Numbered from the stretch's first letter, positions 42,629-50,943 are shown. The stretch: 64,000 nt of DNA from CAZDWZ01 sp964509425 (GCA_964509425.1 CAZDWZ010000003.1:124001-188000), one strand, 5' to 3'. Translations and numbers: made by a program. Notes: generated from the sequence alone by a model not told the origin.

Positions 42629-42868
42629 TCACAACCGCTTCTTCGCAAACGCCCTTCCAGATCCACTTTTCAAGTAATTTTCGAAAGCATAGGCTCGCCC
42701 CCGGTCCGCAAATACAATTGCCGACTTAAACGCCCATGGAGAAAACCGCTTCGTGTGAGGAACCTCGCCGGAGTTATGCTCGGCCAATCGGCGCCTCACG
42801 TCCCTCGTGACACCGACATAATGTCGATCGGAATTCGTCAAGCTCCGTAGAATATAAACAAACCACAT
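42629..42868 (-). CDS. GIY-YIG domain nuclease-like protein
   Basis: 79-residue single-domain protein of the GIY-YIG superfamily (UPF0213/YhbQ-like). The two defining strands are VYILRS (VYIL for GIY) and HYVGVTRDVRRRLAEHNSG (YVG for YIG, with the catalytic Arg in RDVRRRL). The C-terminal half carries the conserved Glu in the KSxxx-helix (AYAFENYLKSG). Proteins of this type are small and their roles (DNA repair or mobile-element functions) are unclear. Its position beside the island border and repeat cluster suggests it belongs to mobile DNA. Confidence 0.85.
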   Translation of the reverse strand: MWFVYILRSLTNSDRHYVGVTRDVRRRLAEHNSGEVPHTKRFSPWAFKSAIVFADRGRAYAFENYLKSGSGRAFAKKRL

Positions 42869-42971
42869 GCCCCACTATCGGCGGAAATTTCCAAGAATTC
42901 CGACACACAGAGATCTTTGCCATGGATGAACGTCCGATCGATATCGGAGGCTTTGAGGAGCATGAGGTTCC

Positions 42972-44186
42972 CTAAATCATCGGTTGGAATTCTGGGGGAA
43001 TATTCCCGCACGCGGCCAGCCCGGCATCGGCCCACTTGAACTTCGGAACCCCCGATGGAAATGTTCCGTCCGGGACACATTTTTTGCAGCCAAGGGTATT
43101 TGGAATCGGCTTGCCTTCCGGGCCCATTCCTCCGTAGATGGTGCACACTGCGGGGTTCTCGCCTTTTTCTGTATCGGTGGCGACGCGACAGCTCTTGCCT
43201 AAATTGCACCAGTTCGGCCGGCACACGACCGTTGCTGTTTCAGGTGAGAGATAGCAACGAACTGCACTATCATCACTCCCGTAGATGGTCTCTGTGGAAG
43301 AGACGCATTGTTGCCCGTAGATATAGAGCGGAGTTTCTCCTGGTTTCAGCTCCTTCTGGATCTCCCGCATGCAGCTGAGCATCGCATCCCGATCACCAAA
43401 CGTGCGGCACCCGAGATCCCTTGTTACGGTGATTCCCAGACCGCGAGCTGCGAGGCAACGCTCTTTCAATTGTTGTAACGACTGAGCGTGCCCGTCGTAA
43501 ATGATGGTTACCGGCGAGGCGCATGAAGCTGCTTTGAGGAGCTTCAGGACGTCAGCCCAAGACGTGCCGCGTTTGACGAGAATCCCTGTCGTATTCTTTT
43601 GCTCGCACAAGGCGGGAAAGTCAGAGCAAAGGTTTGGATGGCTGAGTACGCTTGCCACAAACTCCATGTTCACACGCCGAAAGGGTTGGCAAGTGCTCCC
43701 AACTGGCGTTCCGAAGAACGAAGAAGTTCTGGCGACACATTCGTTCGGATAGATATTGGGGAGCTCCGGTCCCTCAGATACGAGCTGTCCTTCGCAGCGG
43801 GTCTTGAACGCACTGGTCGTTTCACCTGGCTGCTGCACGGTCTGCTCACATTGCGAAAACTCCTGATACGAAAGTATCGTGCATTGCTTGCTCGGAGCCT
43901 CAGGCACTGCAGGCGTCTGGCGAGCGTCGGCTTCATTGGTTTCTGAGGGCTCGTCCGCAGGGTCAAAAGGCACGATCTCTGCCTGCAGGTCGCCGAAAAG
44001 GCTTTCAGCGCCACACTCCTCCTCCGATGAGCTGTCCGGAGCCGGTGAAGACGACTCTCGAAGCCCAGGTAAAGTGGATTTAGACCCGCCAGAGATGCTT
44101 TGTGCATCGCAGGAACCGGCTGCGATGAACAAAAGCGCGAAGAGCGGAAATGCCTTTGAGAGACAAGAACGAACAGATTTCAACAT
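42972..44186 (-). CDS. exported Cys-rich protein, unknown function
   Basis: 404-residue protein with an N-terminal signal peptide (MLKSVRSCLSKAFPLFALLFIAAGSCDAQ, with a lipobox-like GSC). A low-complexity Ser/Pro/Glu-rich linker (residues about 40-105) is followed by a globular part with about 20 cysteines (CTILSYQEFSQCEQ, SCQPFRRVNMEF, CRPNWCNLGKSCR, TLGCKKCVPDG), suggesting disulfides in the periplasm or at the surface. A central Rossmann-like stretch (VTIIYDGHAQSLQQLKERC) is visible. No family recognised. Confidence 0.6.
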   Translation of the reverse strand: MLKSVRSCLSKAFPLFALLFIAAGSCDAQSISGGSKSTLPGLRESSSPAPDSSSEEECGAESLFGDLQAEIVPFDPADEPSETNEADARQTPAVPEAPSKQCTILSYQEFSQCEQTVQQPGETTSAFKTRCEGQLVSEGPELPNIYPNECVARTSSFFGTPVGSTCQPFRRVNMEFVASVLSHPNLCSDFPALCEQKNTTGILVKRGTSWADVLKLLKAASCASPVTIIYDGHAQSLQQLKERCLAARGLGITVTRDLGCRTFGDRDAMLSCMREIQKELKPGETPLYIYGQQCVSSTETIYGSDDSAVRCYLSPETATVVCRPNWCNLGKSCRVATDTEKGENPAVCTIYGGMGPEGKPIPNTLGCKKCVPDGTFPSGVPKFKWADAGLAACGNIPPEFQPMI

Positions 44187-44255
44187 ACATCGCCTCGTAA
44201 AGTGGTCGCAGCGTCGCGACGATTCTCGACTTTATGGGCGCGCTTCGGGGTGATT

Positions 44256-44450
44256 TCAGGCCGATGGACAACTGCAAGAGACTTGTAAACTCTCACTCCT
44301 GGGTTCTGGCGGCAGCGGCATTGTCCTCAAGGCGTCCGATATCTGATTCACAGATTCGTAGCGATCGAAAAAACACCGCTCCTGCAGAAAGACTTGTGCC
44401 GTAGCTCCATGCTTCCTCGCAACTACGTATCGATTCTCATCGATCATCAC
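44256..44450 (-). CDS. possible small hypothetical protein
   Basis: 64-codon frame: MMIDENRYVVARKHGATAQV then FLQERCFFDRYESVNQISDALR and a Cys-containing end (VSCSCPSA). Codon use is natural for the region and a GAGAGCAAGTG stretch precedes it, but there is no family or strong ribosome-binding site. The gene may be longer and frameshifted, because the frame 44457-44663 directly before it (SIRYASPKVWPEEENNS) also looks like coding sequence. Confidence 0.3.
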   Translation of the reverse strand: MMIDENRYVVARKHGATAQVFLQERCFFDRYESVNQISDALRTMPLPPEPRSESLQVSCSCPSA

Positions 44451-44583
44451 TTGCTCTCAAGAACACATCTGATCAATTCGATGCCTCTCGCTCCTCGTCA
44501 GTCCAAGAAATATCGAATTGTTCTCCTCTTCAGGCCATACTTTCGGGGAAGCGTATCGGATGCTTTGAGGATAATGGCAATGT

Positions 44584-45267
44584 TCACTCCACGCGCGCTT
44601 GAGAAATTCCACCAAGATCGACCCTTGAACCTTTGCGTCTGAATAAAAACCTTTCTGGGTCACTCAATACCAGCATAATCCCTCCAACGAGTGCCACAGC
44701 CCAGGCAATTATGGGGTTGGCAAAGATGCAGAGGATGAGCGGCGTTGGCACAGGGCCTGGACTGCCTCCCGCAGCGAAGATTTCGTAATCGACTTTGTTC
44801 GTCAAATCGGATTTGACGACCGAGCCGTCTAACTTGAAGAAGAATCTCTTGTAGCCCCGTCTGGTCAGCACCTCGAGCAAGTGCGGATTCACGACCTTCA
44901 CCTTAAAATCTCCGCCACTTGCCTCGACATTCCATCCGACTAAATACTTCCAGGAGGGGTCGTAGATTTGAATTCGCCCCGAAGGTATGTGGGCAGCAAG
45001 CTGACCACCGCCCGGCAGTTGGATCAGCTGACTCGCGTGGCCGATGGGCCACTCGAAAGTAAACGACCATGCACCAATCGCAGAGAGACTCGTTCCAAAG
45101 AACGAAATGCCGCCTACTGCCAACAGGAGACTCCCAATCATGCCGGCAAATCTCCTCTTCGATTGAAGCCGAAAATAGGATTGAACGAGGTAATACAAGG
45201 CCGACGCGATGAATGTCGTCCCGATAACTAAAACAACCAGAACACTTATTTTCGTTCCTAGATTCAT
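44584..45267 (-). CDS. membrane protein of unknown function
   Basis: 227-residue inner-membrane protein with about four helices: residues 9-30 (VLVVLVIGTTFIASALYYLV), 43-60 (IGSLLLAVGGISFFG) and 180-205 (LILCIFANPIIAWAVALVGGIMLVL). Between them is an extracytoplasmic beta-rich domain (GGGQLAAHIPSGRIQIYDPSW, KRFFFKLDGSVVKSDL). C-terminus is basic and cytoplasmic. No family recognised. Confidence 0.6.
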   Translation of the reverse strand: MNLGTKISVLVVLVIGTTFIASALYYLVQSYFRLQSKRRFAGMIGSLLLAVGGISFFGTSLSAIGAWSFTFEWPIGHASQLIQLPGGGQLAAHIPSGRIQIYDPSWKYLVGWNVEASGGDFKVKVVNPHLLEVLTRRGYKRFFFKLDGSVVKSDLTNKVDYEIFAAGGSPGPVPTPLILCIFANPIIAWAVALVGGIMLVLSDPERFLFRRKGSRVDLGGISQARVE

Positions 45268-45318
45268 ACGACGCGTGCAAATGCTCCTAATACATTCGAT
45301 TCCGTTTGCTCTCTCGGC

Positions 45319-45504
45319 CTAGTGCTTCGATTTAGTGGATTTTTCAGGACGATTTCGACAAAAGATCCTCAGAACGTTTTCGATTAAAAAGTCATTGAAT
45401 GAACAAAAGCGAAATCCTCTCTCATCCCAATACTCAGACCGCTCAGTCAGTTCTCTTGGCTCCGTGTGACAAATCAACAAATCTTGCCCAACGTTAAGAA
45501 ACAC
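45319..45504 (-). CDS. possible small hypothetical protein downstream of zinc-ribbon gene
   Basis: 61-codon frame from GTG 45504, overlapping the end of the upstream gene by 11 nt, a spacing that suggests translational coupling. Product (MFLNVGQDLLICHTEPREL, FCSFNDFLIENVLRIFC) is helical with two cysteines and a basic tail (RNRPEKSTKSKH). No family; confidence is low because there is no conserved motif. Confidence 0.3.
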   Translation of the reverse strand: MFLNVGQDLLICHTEPRELTERSEYWDERGFRFCSFNDFLIENVLRIFCRNRPEKSTKSKH

Positions 45505-45826
45505 CCTGTTTATTGGCGCTACACCTAGGACAAGGTCGCCTGCGCGTTAGGAATCCAAGCCAAGAGAGAGCAGAGATGAGTCCAATCGACATCTGTACGA
45601 GCGGAATCCCAAAGATCAACAATACGGCGAATAGCATTCCCATCCAACCCATCGAGCTTCCGAAGAACTTCAACAGGCTCGCACCGATTACAACGGCGAA
45701 GAGAAAGAAGAGCCATTCTAATTTCGCGGCCTGCCGCGGGGAAAGAAACTCCGTGCGCACGAAGCCGGTATCTTTGCACCAGGTGCATGATTCTTTCTTG
45801 CTAATTTCACGTGCCTCAATTGCCAT
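45494..45826 (-). CDS. two-TM protein with split zinc-ribbon-like Cys pairs
   Basis: 110-residue protein from ATG 45826 (an upstream frame of 93 codons is not used). It starts with KKESCTWCKDTGFVRTEF (CxxC pair), continues with two hydrophobic helices (residues about 38-60 and 62-85) and ends RRRPCPRCSANKQG (CxxC pair). The two pairs would come together on the cytoplasmic side of the membrane to bind one Zn2+, as in membrane-embedded zinc-ribbon proteins. Translationally coupled to the small genes on either side (overlaps of 11 nt). Role unknown. Confidence 0.6.
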   Translation of the reverse strand: MAIEAREISKKESCTWCKDTGFVRTEFLSPRQAAKLEWLFFLFAVVIGASLLKFFGSSMGWMGMLFAVLLIFGIPLVQMSIGLISALSWLGFLTRRRPCPRCSANKQGVS

Positions 45827-45962
45827 GATGCTGATCCACCAAATCGAGATGGAACGCTGACACGGGATTGAAGCGGAATAGAACTGTTCCGTCTGCCGCC
45901 CAAAGGAAAGCGGCAATCGCGGCACATGCCAAAGTCCAAAGAATTTTTTTGCGTAACTGCAT
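45816..45962 (-). CDS. 48-residue exported or membrane-anchored protein
   Basis: Frame from ATG 45962 to TGA 45816: MQLRKKILWTLACAAIAAFLWAADG with a hydrophobic segment that is typical of a signal peptide or anchor, then VLFRFNPVSAFHLDLVDQHHGN. Its stop lies 11 nt inside the start of the zinc-ribbon protein gene, so they are co-translated. Too short for a family assignment. Confidence 0.5.
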   Translation of the reverse strand: MQLRKKILWTLACAAIAAFLWAADGTVLFRFNPVSAFHLDLVDQHHGN

Positions 45963-46019
45963 GGTGCCTCACTATTTGACTTTCGTTGGGTTCGACGAAG
46001 CCAAAGGATCAAATGAGAT

Positions 46020-46259
46020 TCACTCCCCCAAACATCCCCAATCTGCATCACCGCTAACACCACATTGTGAATCACAAACAAATTCGAACAACGCGGTAAA
46101 TTCATCGATTCGTAATGTGTTGCATGGAGTCAACGCATTCCAGGCAAAACTTCCGTGTGTTACCGTGTCGGTTTGTGCTGACTGCGGAAAGACATACGAA
46201 AAATTTCCGCCCGCCTCTGTCTTTTCGGGATTGAACGCATTCTTCTGTTCATTTGACAT
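46020..46259 (-). other. region with degenerate leader-repeat copy and possible small ORF
   Basis: A 79-codon minus-strand frame includes TLRIDEFTALFEFVCDSQ, which resembles TVRSADFATVCELFCDSQ read from the minus strand of the leader repeat at 30548-30745. The plus-strand DNA similarity covers about 46062-46128. Either a small gene family is encoded antisense to the leader, or the frame is a by-product of the repeat; the latter is more likely. Confidence 0.3.
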
Positions 46260-46395
46260 CGCCTAGTTCGAGTATCAATCAATCTTTACCCATTCTCTTC
46301 CGAGCCGCCGCTTAGTCGCTGCTGGGAAGGAGTGAGTCCGGGAAAACGGTTTTCTCGCTTGCTCATCGCCCGGGGGTCCACATGGGAGTCCAATC

Positions 46396-46683
46396 TTGGC
46401 GAACCCGAAAGAGGGGATCTGCTGCGTTTGCCAGCAGCACAAAAAGCTTAAGTGCCGCCACCCCAAGAAGAAAGGCTCAAAGAAGGAAGAGGGCATGGTG
46501 TGCGCCGCCTGCTACACCCGTCTCACGGCGGTGTACGCGCGCTGCCCGAGGTGCAAGAAGAAACGGAAGCTCAGGAAGGAAGCCACCCCGACCGGAGGCA
46601 AACCCGTTTGCGGGCCGTGCTGGAGGGCCTGCTACAGAGCGGCCGTCAGGCGGCAACAGGAGCGACACGATAGCGGCTGGTAG
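46396..46683 (+). CDS. basic Cys-rich zinc-finger-like protein
   Basis: 95-residue protein, very basic, starting at a TTG after an unclear ribosome-binding site. Cysteines are in CxxC-type pairs: EGICCVCQQHKKLKC, GMVCAACYTRLTAVYARCPRCKKKRK, and KPVCGPCWRACYR, giving about four zinc-ribbon-like knuckles. Clusters of Lys/Arg (RHPKKKGSKKEE) suggest nucleic-acid contact. Codons are more GC-rich than in neighbouring genes, similar to the frame at 6897-7391, which suggests transfer or special codon bias. Function not known. Confidence 0.55.
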   Translation: MANPKEGICCVCQQHKKLKCRHPKKKGSKKEEGMVCAACYTRLTAVYARCPRCKKKRKLRKEATPTGGKPVCGPCWRACYRAAVRRQQERHDSGW

Positions 46684-46961
46684 CAGGGACGAGCGCAGGT
46701 ATTAAGGTAGCACGTGTGTCTCCTAAAGAACCGTTCCGGTTCCGAGGCGTCAGATGAGGTTCACAGGACAGGGGATATGCGACCAGATACCCCTCGTGCC
46801 GGACTCATTCTTGACTCTCAGAAATTCTGTTCTGTTGCACGTAGTTGAAATACCTCCGAGAACGCCTAAACACTCGGAGCGGTAATCCATTCTCGCCCCC
46901 GACGTGCGCCCACACCCACAAGAACTCCAAAATGCGTCCCAGATAAACAAACCTAGCAATC

Positions 46962-47130
46962 CTCAAACAACCTCGAAATCAGCAGCGAAGCCAGCACCTC
47001 GTAATGTTGAAATCGCGCCCTTTCCGCATAAGTTTTTCAAGCGGGGCGAGTTTGCCCTGTGCACGTCGCGATCGAGGGGATCGCGAACGAACAAAGGTTG
47101 TCATCATGGGAAATCGCTCTTGCCGCAAGA
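46962..47130 (+). repeat. conserved 5' leader repeat, copy 2
   Basis: Upstream of the gene at 47106 and extending over its first codons. Shares a long, nearly identical core with copy 1 (30548-30745), including the CGCGATCGAGGGGATCGCG hairpin (about 47066-47084) and the AAAGGT ribosome-binding site before ATG 47106. Confidence 0.6.
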
Positions 47131-48296
47131 GCTCGTATTCTTGCGTGCCTGTTTATGTCATTCCGGCAAATTGTCCGCCGGTTCAAGGAGTTTCGATTGC
47201 TACGGAACCTCCACTTGAAAGCCGTCCTCCGGAGTATTGCGTCGTCGAGAAGGTGAACAAGCCCGAGGACTCGAAATTCTACGCCGAGTCATACGTCGTC
47301 CGTCTGCCTCTCTCAGAGCAGCCAAGCTTCATTTATTTCGGAAGGACGAAGTCGTCGACTTCGGCCGACGGATATTCGAGCTACTCAAGAGACCACAACG
47401 GCCGCTCGATCACGGGAAGCGACACCGGAGCCGAGGACAACGTGCTTGGCGTGGAGCGAAAGATTGTTTTGGTGAACGGACAGAAACTCTACGAATACAA
47501 AGTTCAGTTGAAGCGGCCCGGCATCGGGGCCTTTTATTCGGGAGCTTGCGATCCAGAAAAGCTCGCCATCCGTCTGGGAGGCAGGGATTACCTGATGACC
47601 GGCACTGGGACGATGTCGCCCGTCCCAGTCCCGCTTCCGTTGCCGCTCGATCCACCGGCTTCAAAGTCGGCAGCAGACGCAGGTTTTCTGGGTGGCTTGA
47701 AAGGTGCCACGGGTCCGTTACCGAAGTCGAACACGCCATCGGTGAATCCGCCGCCGGTGGTTCCTAAAAAACTCGGCTCTGATGATCTTCCACCAATTCC
47801 AGCGGAGCCAAAAATAGAGGTCCCGATTGCCCCCCCGCCGAAGACCTCCGCGCTCCCCGTCGTGGTGGAGAACAAACAAATCGCTCAACTCACGGAAAAA
47901 TTGTTGGCCATGGATCCCGGAAAGCCCGTCACGAGATATCAGGTCAACACCAAGCCGGATGAAAACCACCTTCACTATCTCCAAGTGACCGCAGACGACA
48001 GAGACACCTTGACCATAATCACTCGCTCAGAGAACCCGATCGGGCAGAACAAAAAATGCGATGTGATCATTTTAAGAAGAGTGCAGGGCGACCGTTGGGC
48101 GCTCACCGCTTATTTTTCCGATGAATCACTGAGGATGGACACGCCTATCCCCCGCGAGATGCTCGAGAAAACCGCAAAGAATGTCGAAGGTGGGCTCTCG
48201 CTTGCGACCCGAGTGAGCTGGCTCCTCCATGAGCCTGGGACCTATCAACTTCGCACGAGTCTGCCGCCGCGGCCGCCGGCACCTCCGCCTAAGTGA
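47106..48296 (+). CDS. Pro-rich protein of unknown function with repeated leader
   Basis: 396-residue protein. ATG 47106 (MGNRSCRKSSYSCVPVYVI) is used because the 34 upstream codons lie in the leader repeat. After a Cys-containing head and an alpha/beta stretch comes a long Pro-rich linker (residues about 195-260, PVPVPLPLPLDPP and PPPVVPKKLG) and then a domain with FSDESLRMDTPIPREML and GGLSLATRVSWLLHE. The C-terminus is again Pro-rich (PPRPPAPPP). No signal peptide. Unknown function. Confidence 0.6.
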   Translation: MGNRSCRKSSYSCVPVYVIPANCPPVQGVSIATEPPLESRPPEYCVVEKVNKPEDSKFYAESYVVRLPLSEQPSFIYFGRTKSSTSADGYSSYSRDHNGRSITGSDTGAEDNVLGVERKIVLVNGQKLYEYKVQLKRPGIGAFYSGACDPEKLAIRLGGRDYLMTGTGTMSPVPVPLPLPLDPPASKSAADAGFLGGLKGATGPLPKSNTPSVNPPPVVPKKLGSDDLPPIPAEPKIEVPIAPPPKTSALPVVVENKQIAQLTEKLLAMDPGKPVTRYQVNTKPDENHLHYLQVTADDRDTLTIITRSENPIGQNKKCDVIILRRVQGDRWALTAYFSDESLRMDTPIPREMLEKTAKNVEGGLSLATRVSWLLHEPGTYQLRTSLPPRPPAPPPK

Positions 48297-48429
48297 ATTG
48301 AGGCTTGATTCTTGAGCAAACAACCGTCGCTCATGCGAAAACGACCAACACAAATTTCTTTGACAAAATAGGAATTTACCTACGCCTCTACCCCAAAGTC
48401 TCTTTCTTGCTGTAATGAAAGGTCTCCTC

Positions 48430-48990
48430 ATGAGACTCAAGGGAAGATACCGTAACGTTTCGAGAATTCTTATGTTGCTTCAACGAAAACTGATTTTGTG
48501 TTTGGTCGCCGCATTCGTTTTTTCTCCGTCACTCGGCCTGGCGGAGGAGAAGGCGAATCAAGCTGCCCAGAACCTCTCCTTCTCATCGCCGATGATGGAG
48601 GACATCGCCAAGCGAGAATGGTCCGGGACGCGCGAGGATGGAGTGGTTGAAGTTCTCGACTCTGGTCTTTCACCGCAGACCCTCGAGATGCAAATCCGCC
48701 AGGGAATTCTCTTCTTCTACAACAACACGAAGGACTCAAAGATAAAATTTGAAATTGATTACGGGAAAAACGCGATGGTTTGTTACTCATCGGCAACCCC
48801 GAATCTCGCGTTCAAAGAGGGAGGGAAATTGGTGTCGACGAGGCCGGTCGAGCCCGGAAATTTTGCGAGTACTTGTTTTCCCAATGTCGGAACGTATTCG
48901 TACCGGGTCTTCGGTGTAAATGGCTCGAAGGCTCCCCTCGAAGGTAAAATTGTCGTGTCTCCAAAAGGGCAACGATTCTATGAAAACTAA
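48430..48990 (+). CDS. exported cupredoxin-like protein
   Basis: 186-residue exported protein. ATG 48430 follows AAAGGT with good spacing; a signal peptide runs through LILCLVAAFVFSPSLGLAEE. The last about 110 residues look like a cupredoxin fold: LEMQIRQGILFFYNN, TRPVEPGNFASTCFPNVGTYSYRVFG, ending GKIVVSP. A Cys (STCF) before the conserved 'G-x-Y-x-Y' strand corresponds to the usual copper-ligand loop, but the second His ligands are not obvious, so copper binding is doubtful. First gene of a cluster with two lipoproteins; the next gene overlaps by 11 nt. Confidence 0.6.
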   Translation: MRLKGRYRNVSRILMLLQRKLILCLVAAFVFSPSLGLAEEKANQAAQNLSFSSPMMEDIAKREWSGTREDGVVEVLDSGLSPQTLEMQIRQGILFFYNNTKDSKIKFEIDYGKNAMVCYSSATPNLAFKEGGKLVSTRPVEPGNFASTCFPNVGTYSYRVFGVNGSKAPLEGKIVVSPKGQRFYEN

Positions 48991-49855
48991 ATTTCTCGCC
49001 ACGCTGCTTTCTTTGCTTGTCGTATCCGTCCTGACGGGGTGTTCGGCTTCGGGACACAAGGTCGTTACTCCAGCAAACGGTGCGCTTCCGGTCTCCTACG
49101 TCGCACTGCTTCCCGTTGCGGTGCCTGAAGGAATGCGGTCGGAGCGTGTCGAACGAACACGAGATCTTGTTTCTACCGAGCTTAAGAATAAGGGTGTTCT
49201 CGTAGTCGACGACAGGGTCGTAAACGACGTGTGCTCGGTACCGGCTTGTCCGGAGTGGCCTCGATTGTTCGAAAGGTACAAAGTCGATGCCGTCGCCGAT
49301 CTTAAGCTTGATTCCGTCAGCACAGGGGATTTTGTGGTTGGGAGATACTCGAGCATTTCCGGAACGATCGAGTTTAGGGATCGCTCCGGTGCCACAATGC
49401 TCAAGAACGAGCAGACGACTCGCCAAGCCGGCGGGCTCATTCTTAACACTGGCGCGGTCGTCCAAGCCTTCCGCACCCTCTCCGATTCTTTCCAGGATAA
49501 CGTTTTCGAACCGCTGGCCGTGAGATTCTCACGGGATCTTCTCGGAGATGTTCAGTTCGCGGGAAACGGAGCGGGGGGTGACTCGTCATCGAAACTTAAT
49601 ATCGGAACCCTTTCGGTTCGAAACGTATCGGCGACACGAAAAAAGATTTGCGTCGATGCGTCGCCGAACAATCTTCTTACGATAAGCTCGAAAAATTTGG
49701 TTTCTGATCTCCAAGAAATCACTCCTGGAAATTATTGCGCGGTGTACCCAGCGCGCAGCATTCAATCCGAGTCCTATCAAGCGCAACTAAGAACTCCTTC
49801 GGGCATCTCCGTGAACAAACAGTTCTCACTTCCGCTGGAAGTAGGGAAAATGTGA
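48980..49855 (+). CDS. envelope lipoprotein (GNA1162/LpoB-like group), first copy
   Basis: 291-residue lipoprotein from ATG 48980, signal peptide MKTKFLATLLSLLVVSVLTGC with lipobox. The N-terminal domain (residues about 40-200) reads YVALLPVAVPEGMRSERVERTRDLVSTELKNKGVLVVDD (in parts VALLPVAVPEG, VSTELKNKGVLVV), then ERYKVDAVADLKL, GRYSSISGTIEFRD; this alpha/beta arrangement is that of LpoB/GNA1162-type lipoproteins. A beta-rich second part follows. Overlaps the cupredoxin-like gene end by 11 nt. Probably outer-membrane anchored. Confidence 0.55.
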   Translation: MKTKFLATLLSLLVVSVLTGCSASGHKVVTPANGALPVSYVALLPVAVPEGMRSERVERTRDLVSTELKNKGVLVVDDRVVNDVCSVPACPEWPRLFERYKVDAVADLKLDSVSTGDFVVGRYSSISGTIEFRDRSGATMLKNEQTTRQAGGLILNTGAVVQAFRTLSDSFQDNVFEPLAVRFSRDLLGDVQFAGNGAGGDSSSKLNIGTLSVRNVSATRKKICVDASPNNLLTISSKNLVSDLQEITPGNYCAVYPARSIQSESYQAQLRTPSGISVNKQFSLPLEVGKM

Positions 49856-49894
49856 ACGGACCGGGCGCACTTCACTGAATTTTAACGAGGAAAA

Positions 49895-50890
49895 ATGAGA
49901 CGAGTTTTAGAAATACTGCTTGTTGCCGGAACATCTCTCTTGATGACTGCGTGTTCAGGTCAATTCAAGAACAAGATTGATTTCAATCCCGCTGAGCCGA
50001 TTCGAGTCGCGGTTCTCCCGTTTTACCAAGAAGACGCAGACGGATTAAAAGAAGAGAAATTTGATTCCGAGCTGTTGTTAGACAACGTCCCCCTCGTATC
50101 GAGCAAGTTGAAGGCCTCACCGGCGACGACAGTTCAGGCGTTCGTGCTCGATAAGCTACAGAAGACCGGCCTCGATATCGTAGCGCCGGGGTATGTGCAG
50201 TCCCAGCTCGGCCACCATGGTTTCGTCATCGAGAAGAAATTCGCGATCAACAAAATATTGAACACTTCGCCCAAGAAGCTCTGTGAGCTTGTGCTCTGCG
50301 ATGCGGTCCTCTACGGGAAAGTCACTCGTTGGACGCGGAGTTACTATGGAGTACAATCCGTGAACACCGTTGGCGTTGAACTGAAGATGGTCCGCGCCTC
50401 AGACAACAAAGTGCTCTACACTTCTACAGGCGAGGATTCCGGCCGTCGTGGTCTCACGGGCCTCCCGACTGGATTCAGCTCAATCGCGGTCGAACCTATT
50501 CTTGGTCTTGATAACGAAGAGATTGTGAAGCTGAGTGAAGAAGTCGCCGAAAAGGTCGTTTCTCCGCTCTACTCCAGCAACCGCCCCGAGTATTTGAACT
50601 CCCAGAGTCCGGCAATTTTCGGTGCCGTTCACACCGGGGCGAAGTCCAAGATCGACGAGCAGCATCCACTCACTGTTCTCGTGCTCGGCACTCCAAAGCT
50701 GCAGGGCTACTTCACCATCGGCCGTTCAGGAATTCGCCTTCCACTTTTTGAACAAGAGGACGGACATTACGTCGGCGAATACGTTCCGCTCGACAAATCA
50801 GTGAAGGGGCCGGTCGAGGTGCTCGTCACCTTGAAGGACACCTTCGGGCGGAAGGCGGGGGCAACGCTCCCCGGCAAAGTCAGCTTTTAG
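49895..50890 (+). CDS. GNA1162-like (DUF799-type) lipoprotein
   Basis: 331-residue lipoprotein. Signal peptide MRRVLEILLVAGTSLLMTAC with lipobox. Pattern of the GNA1162/DUF799 fold: IRVAVLPFYQEDADGL, AFVLDKLQKTGLDIVAPGYVQ, LCDAVLYGKVTRW and a later MVRASDNKVLYTSTGEDSGRRGL. A C-terminal beta domain (TVLVLGTPKLQGYFTIGRSGI) follows and may be a surface module. Related to the preceding gene product. Together with the cupredoxin-like gene it forms an envelope operon; role unknown. Confidence 0.65.
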   Translation: MRRVLEILLVAGTSLLMTACSGQFKNKIDFNPAEPIRVAVLPFYQEDADGLKEEKFDSELLLDNVPLVSSKLKASPATTVQAFVLDKLQKTGLDIVAPGYVQSQLGHHGFVIEKKFAINKILNTSPKKLCELVLCDAVLYGKVTRWTRSYYGVQSVNTVGVELKMVRASDNKVLYTSTGEDSGRRGLTGLPTGFSSIAVEPILGLDNEEIVKLSEEVAEKVVSPLYSSNRPEYLNSQSPAIFGAVHTGAKSKIDEQHPLTVLVLGTPKLQGYFTIGRSGIRLPLFEQEDGHYVGEYVPLDKSVKGPVEVLVTLKDTFGRKAGATLPGKVSF

Positions 50891-50943
50891 GTTGTCTCTC
50901 TCAACCATTCACGAGAAGATAGTTCGGCGAATGGTGAGACGAC

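Noticed and set aside
44457..44663. 68-codon minus-strand frame
   Set aside because: It overlaps the end of the membrane-protein gene in another frame and has no start signal; a frameshifted link to the small frame 44256-44450 is possible but not supported.
47004..47105. N-terminal extension of the 47106 protein
   Set aside because: These codons lie in the repeated leader, which also occurs at 30.6 kb in another reading context, so the ATG at 47106 is the likely start.
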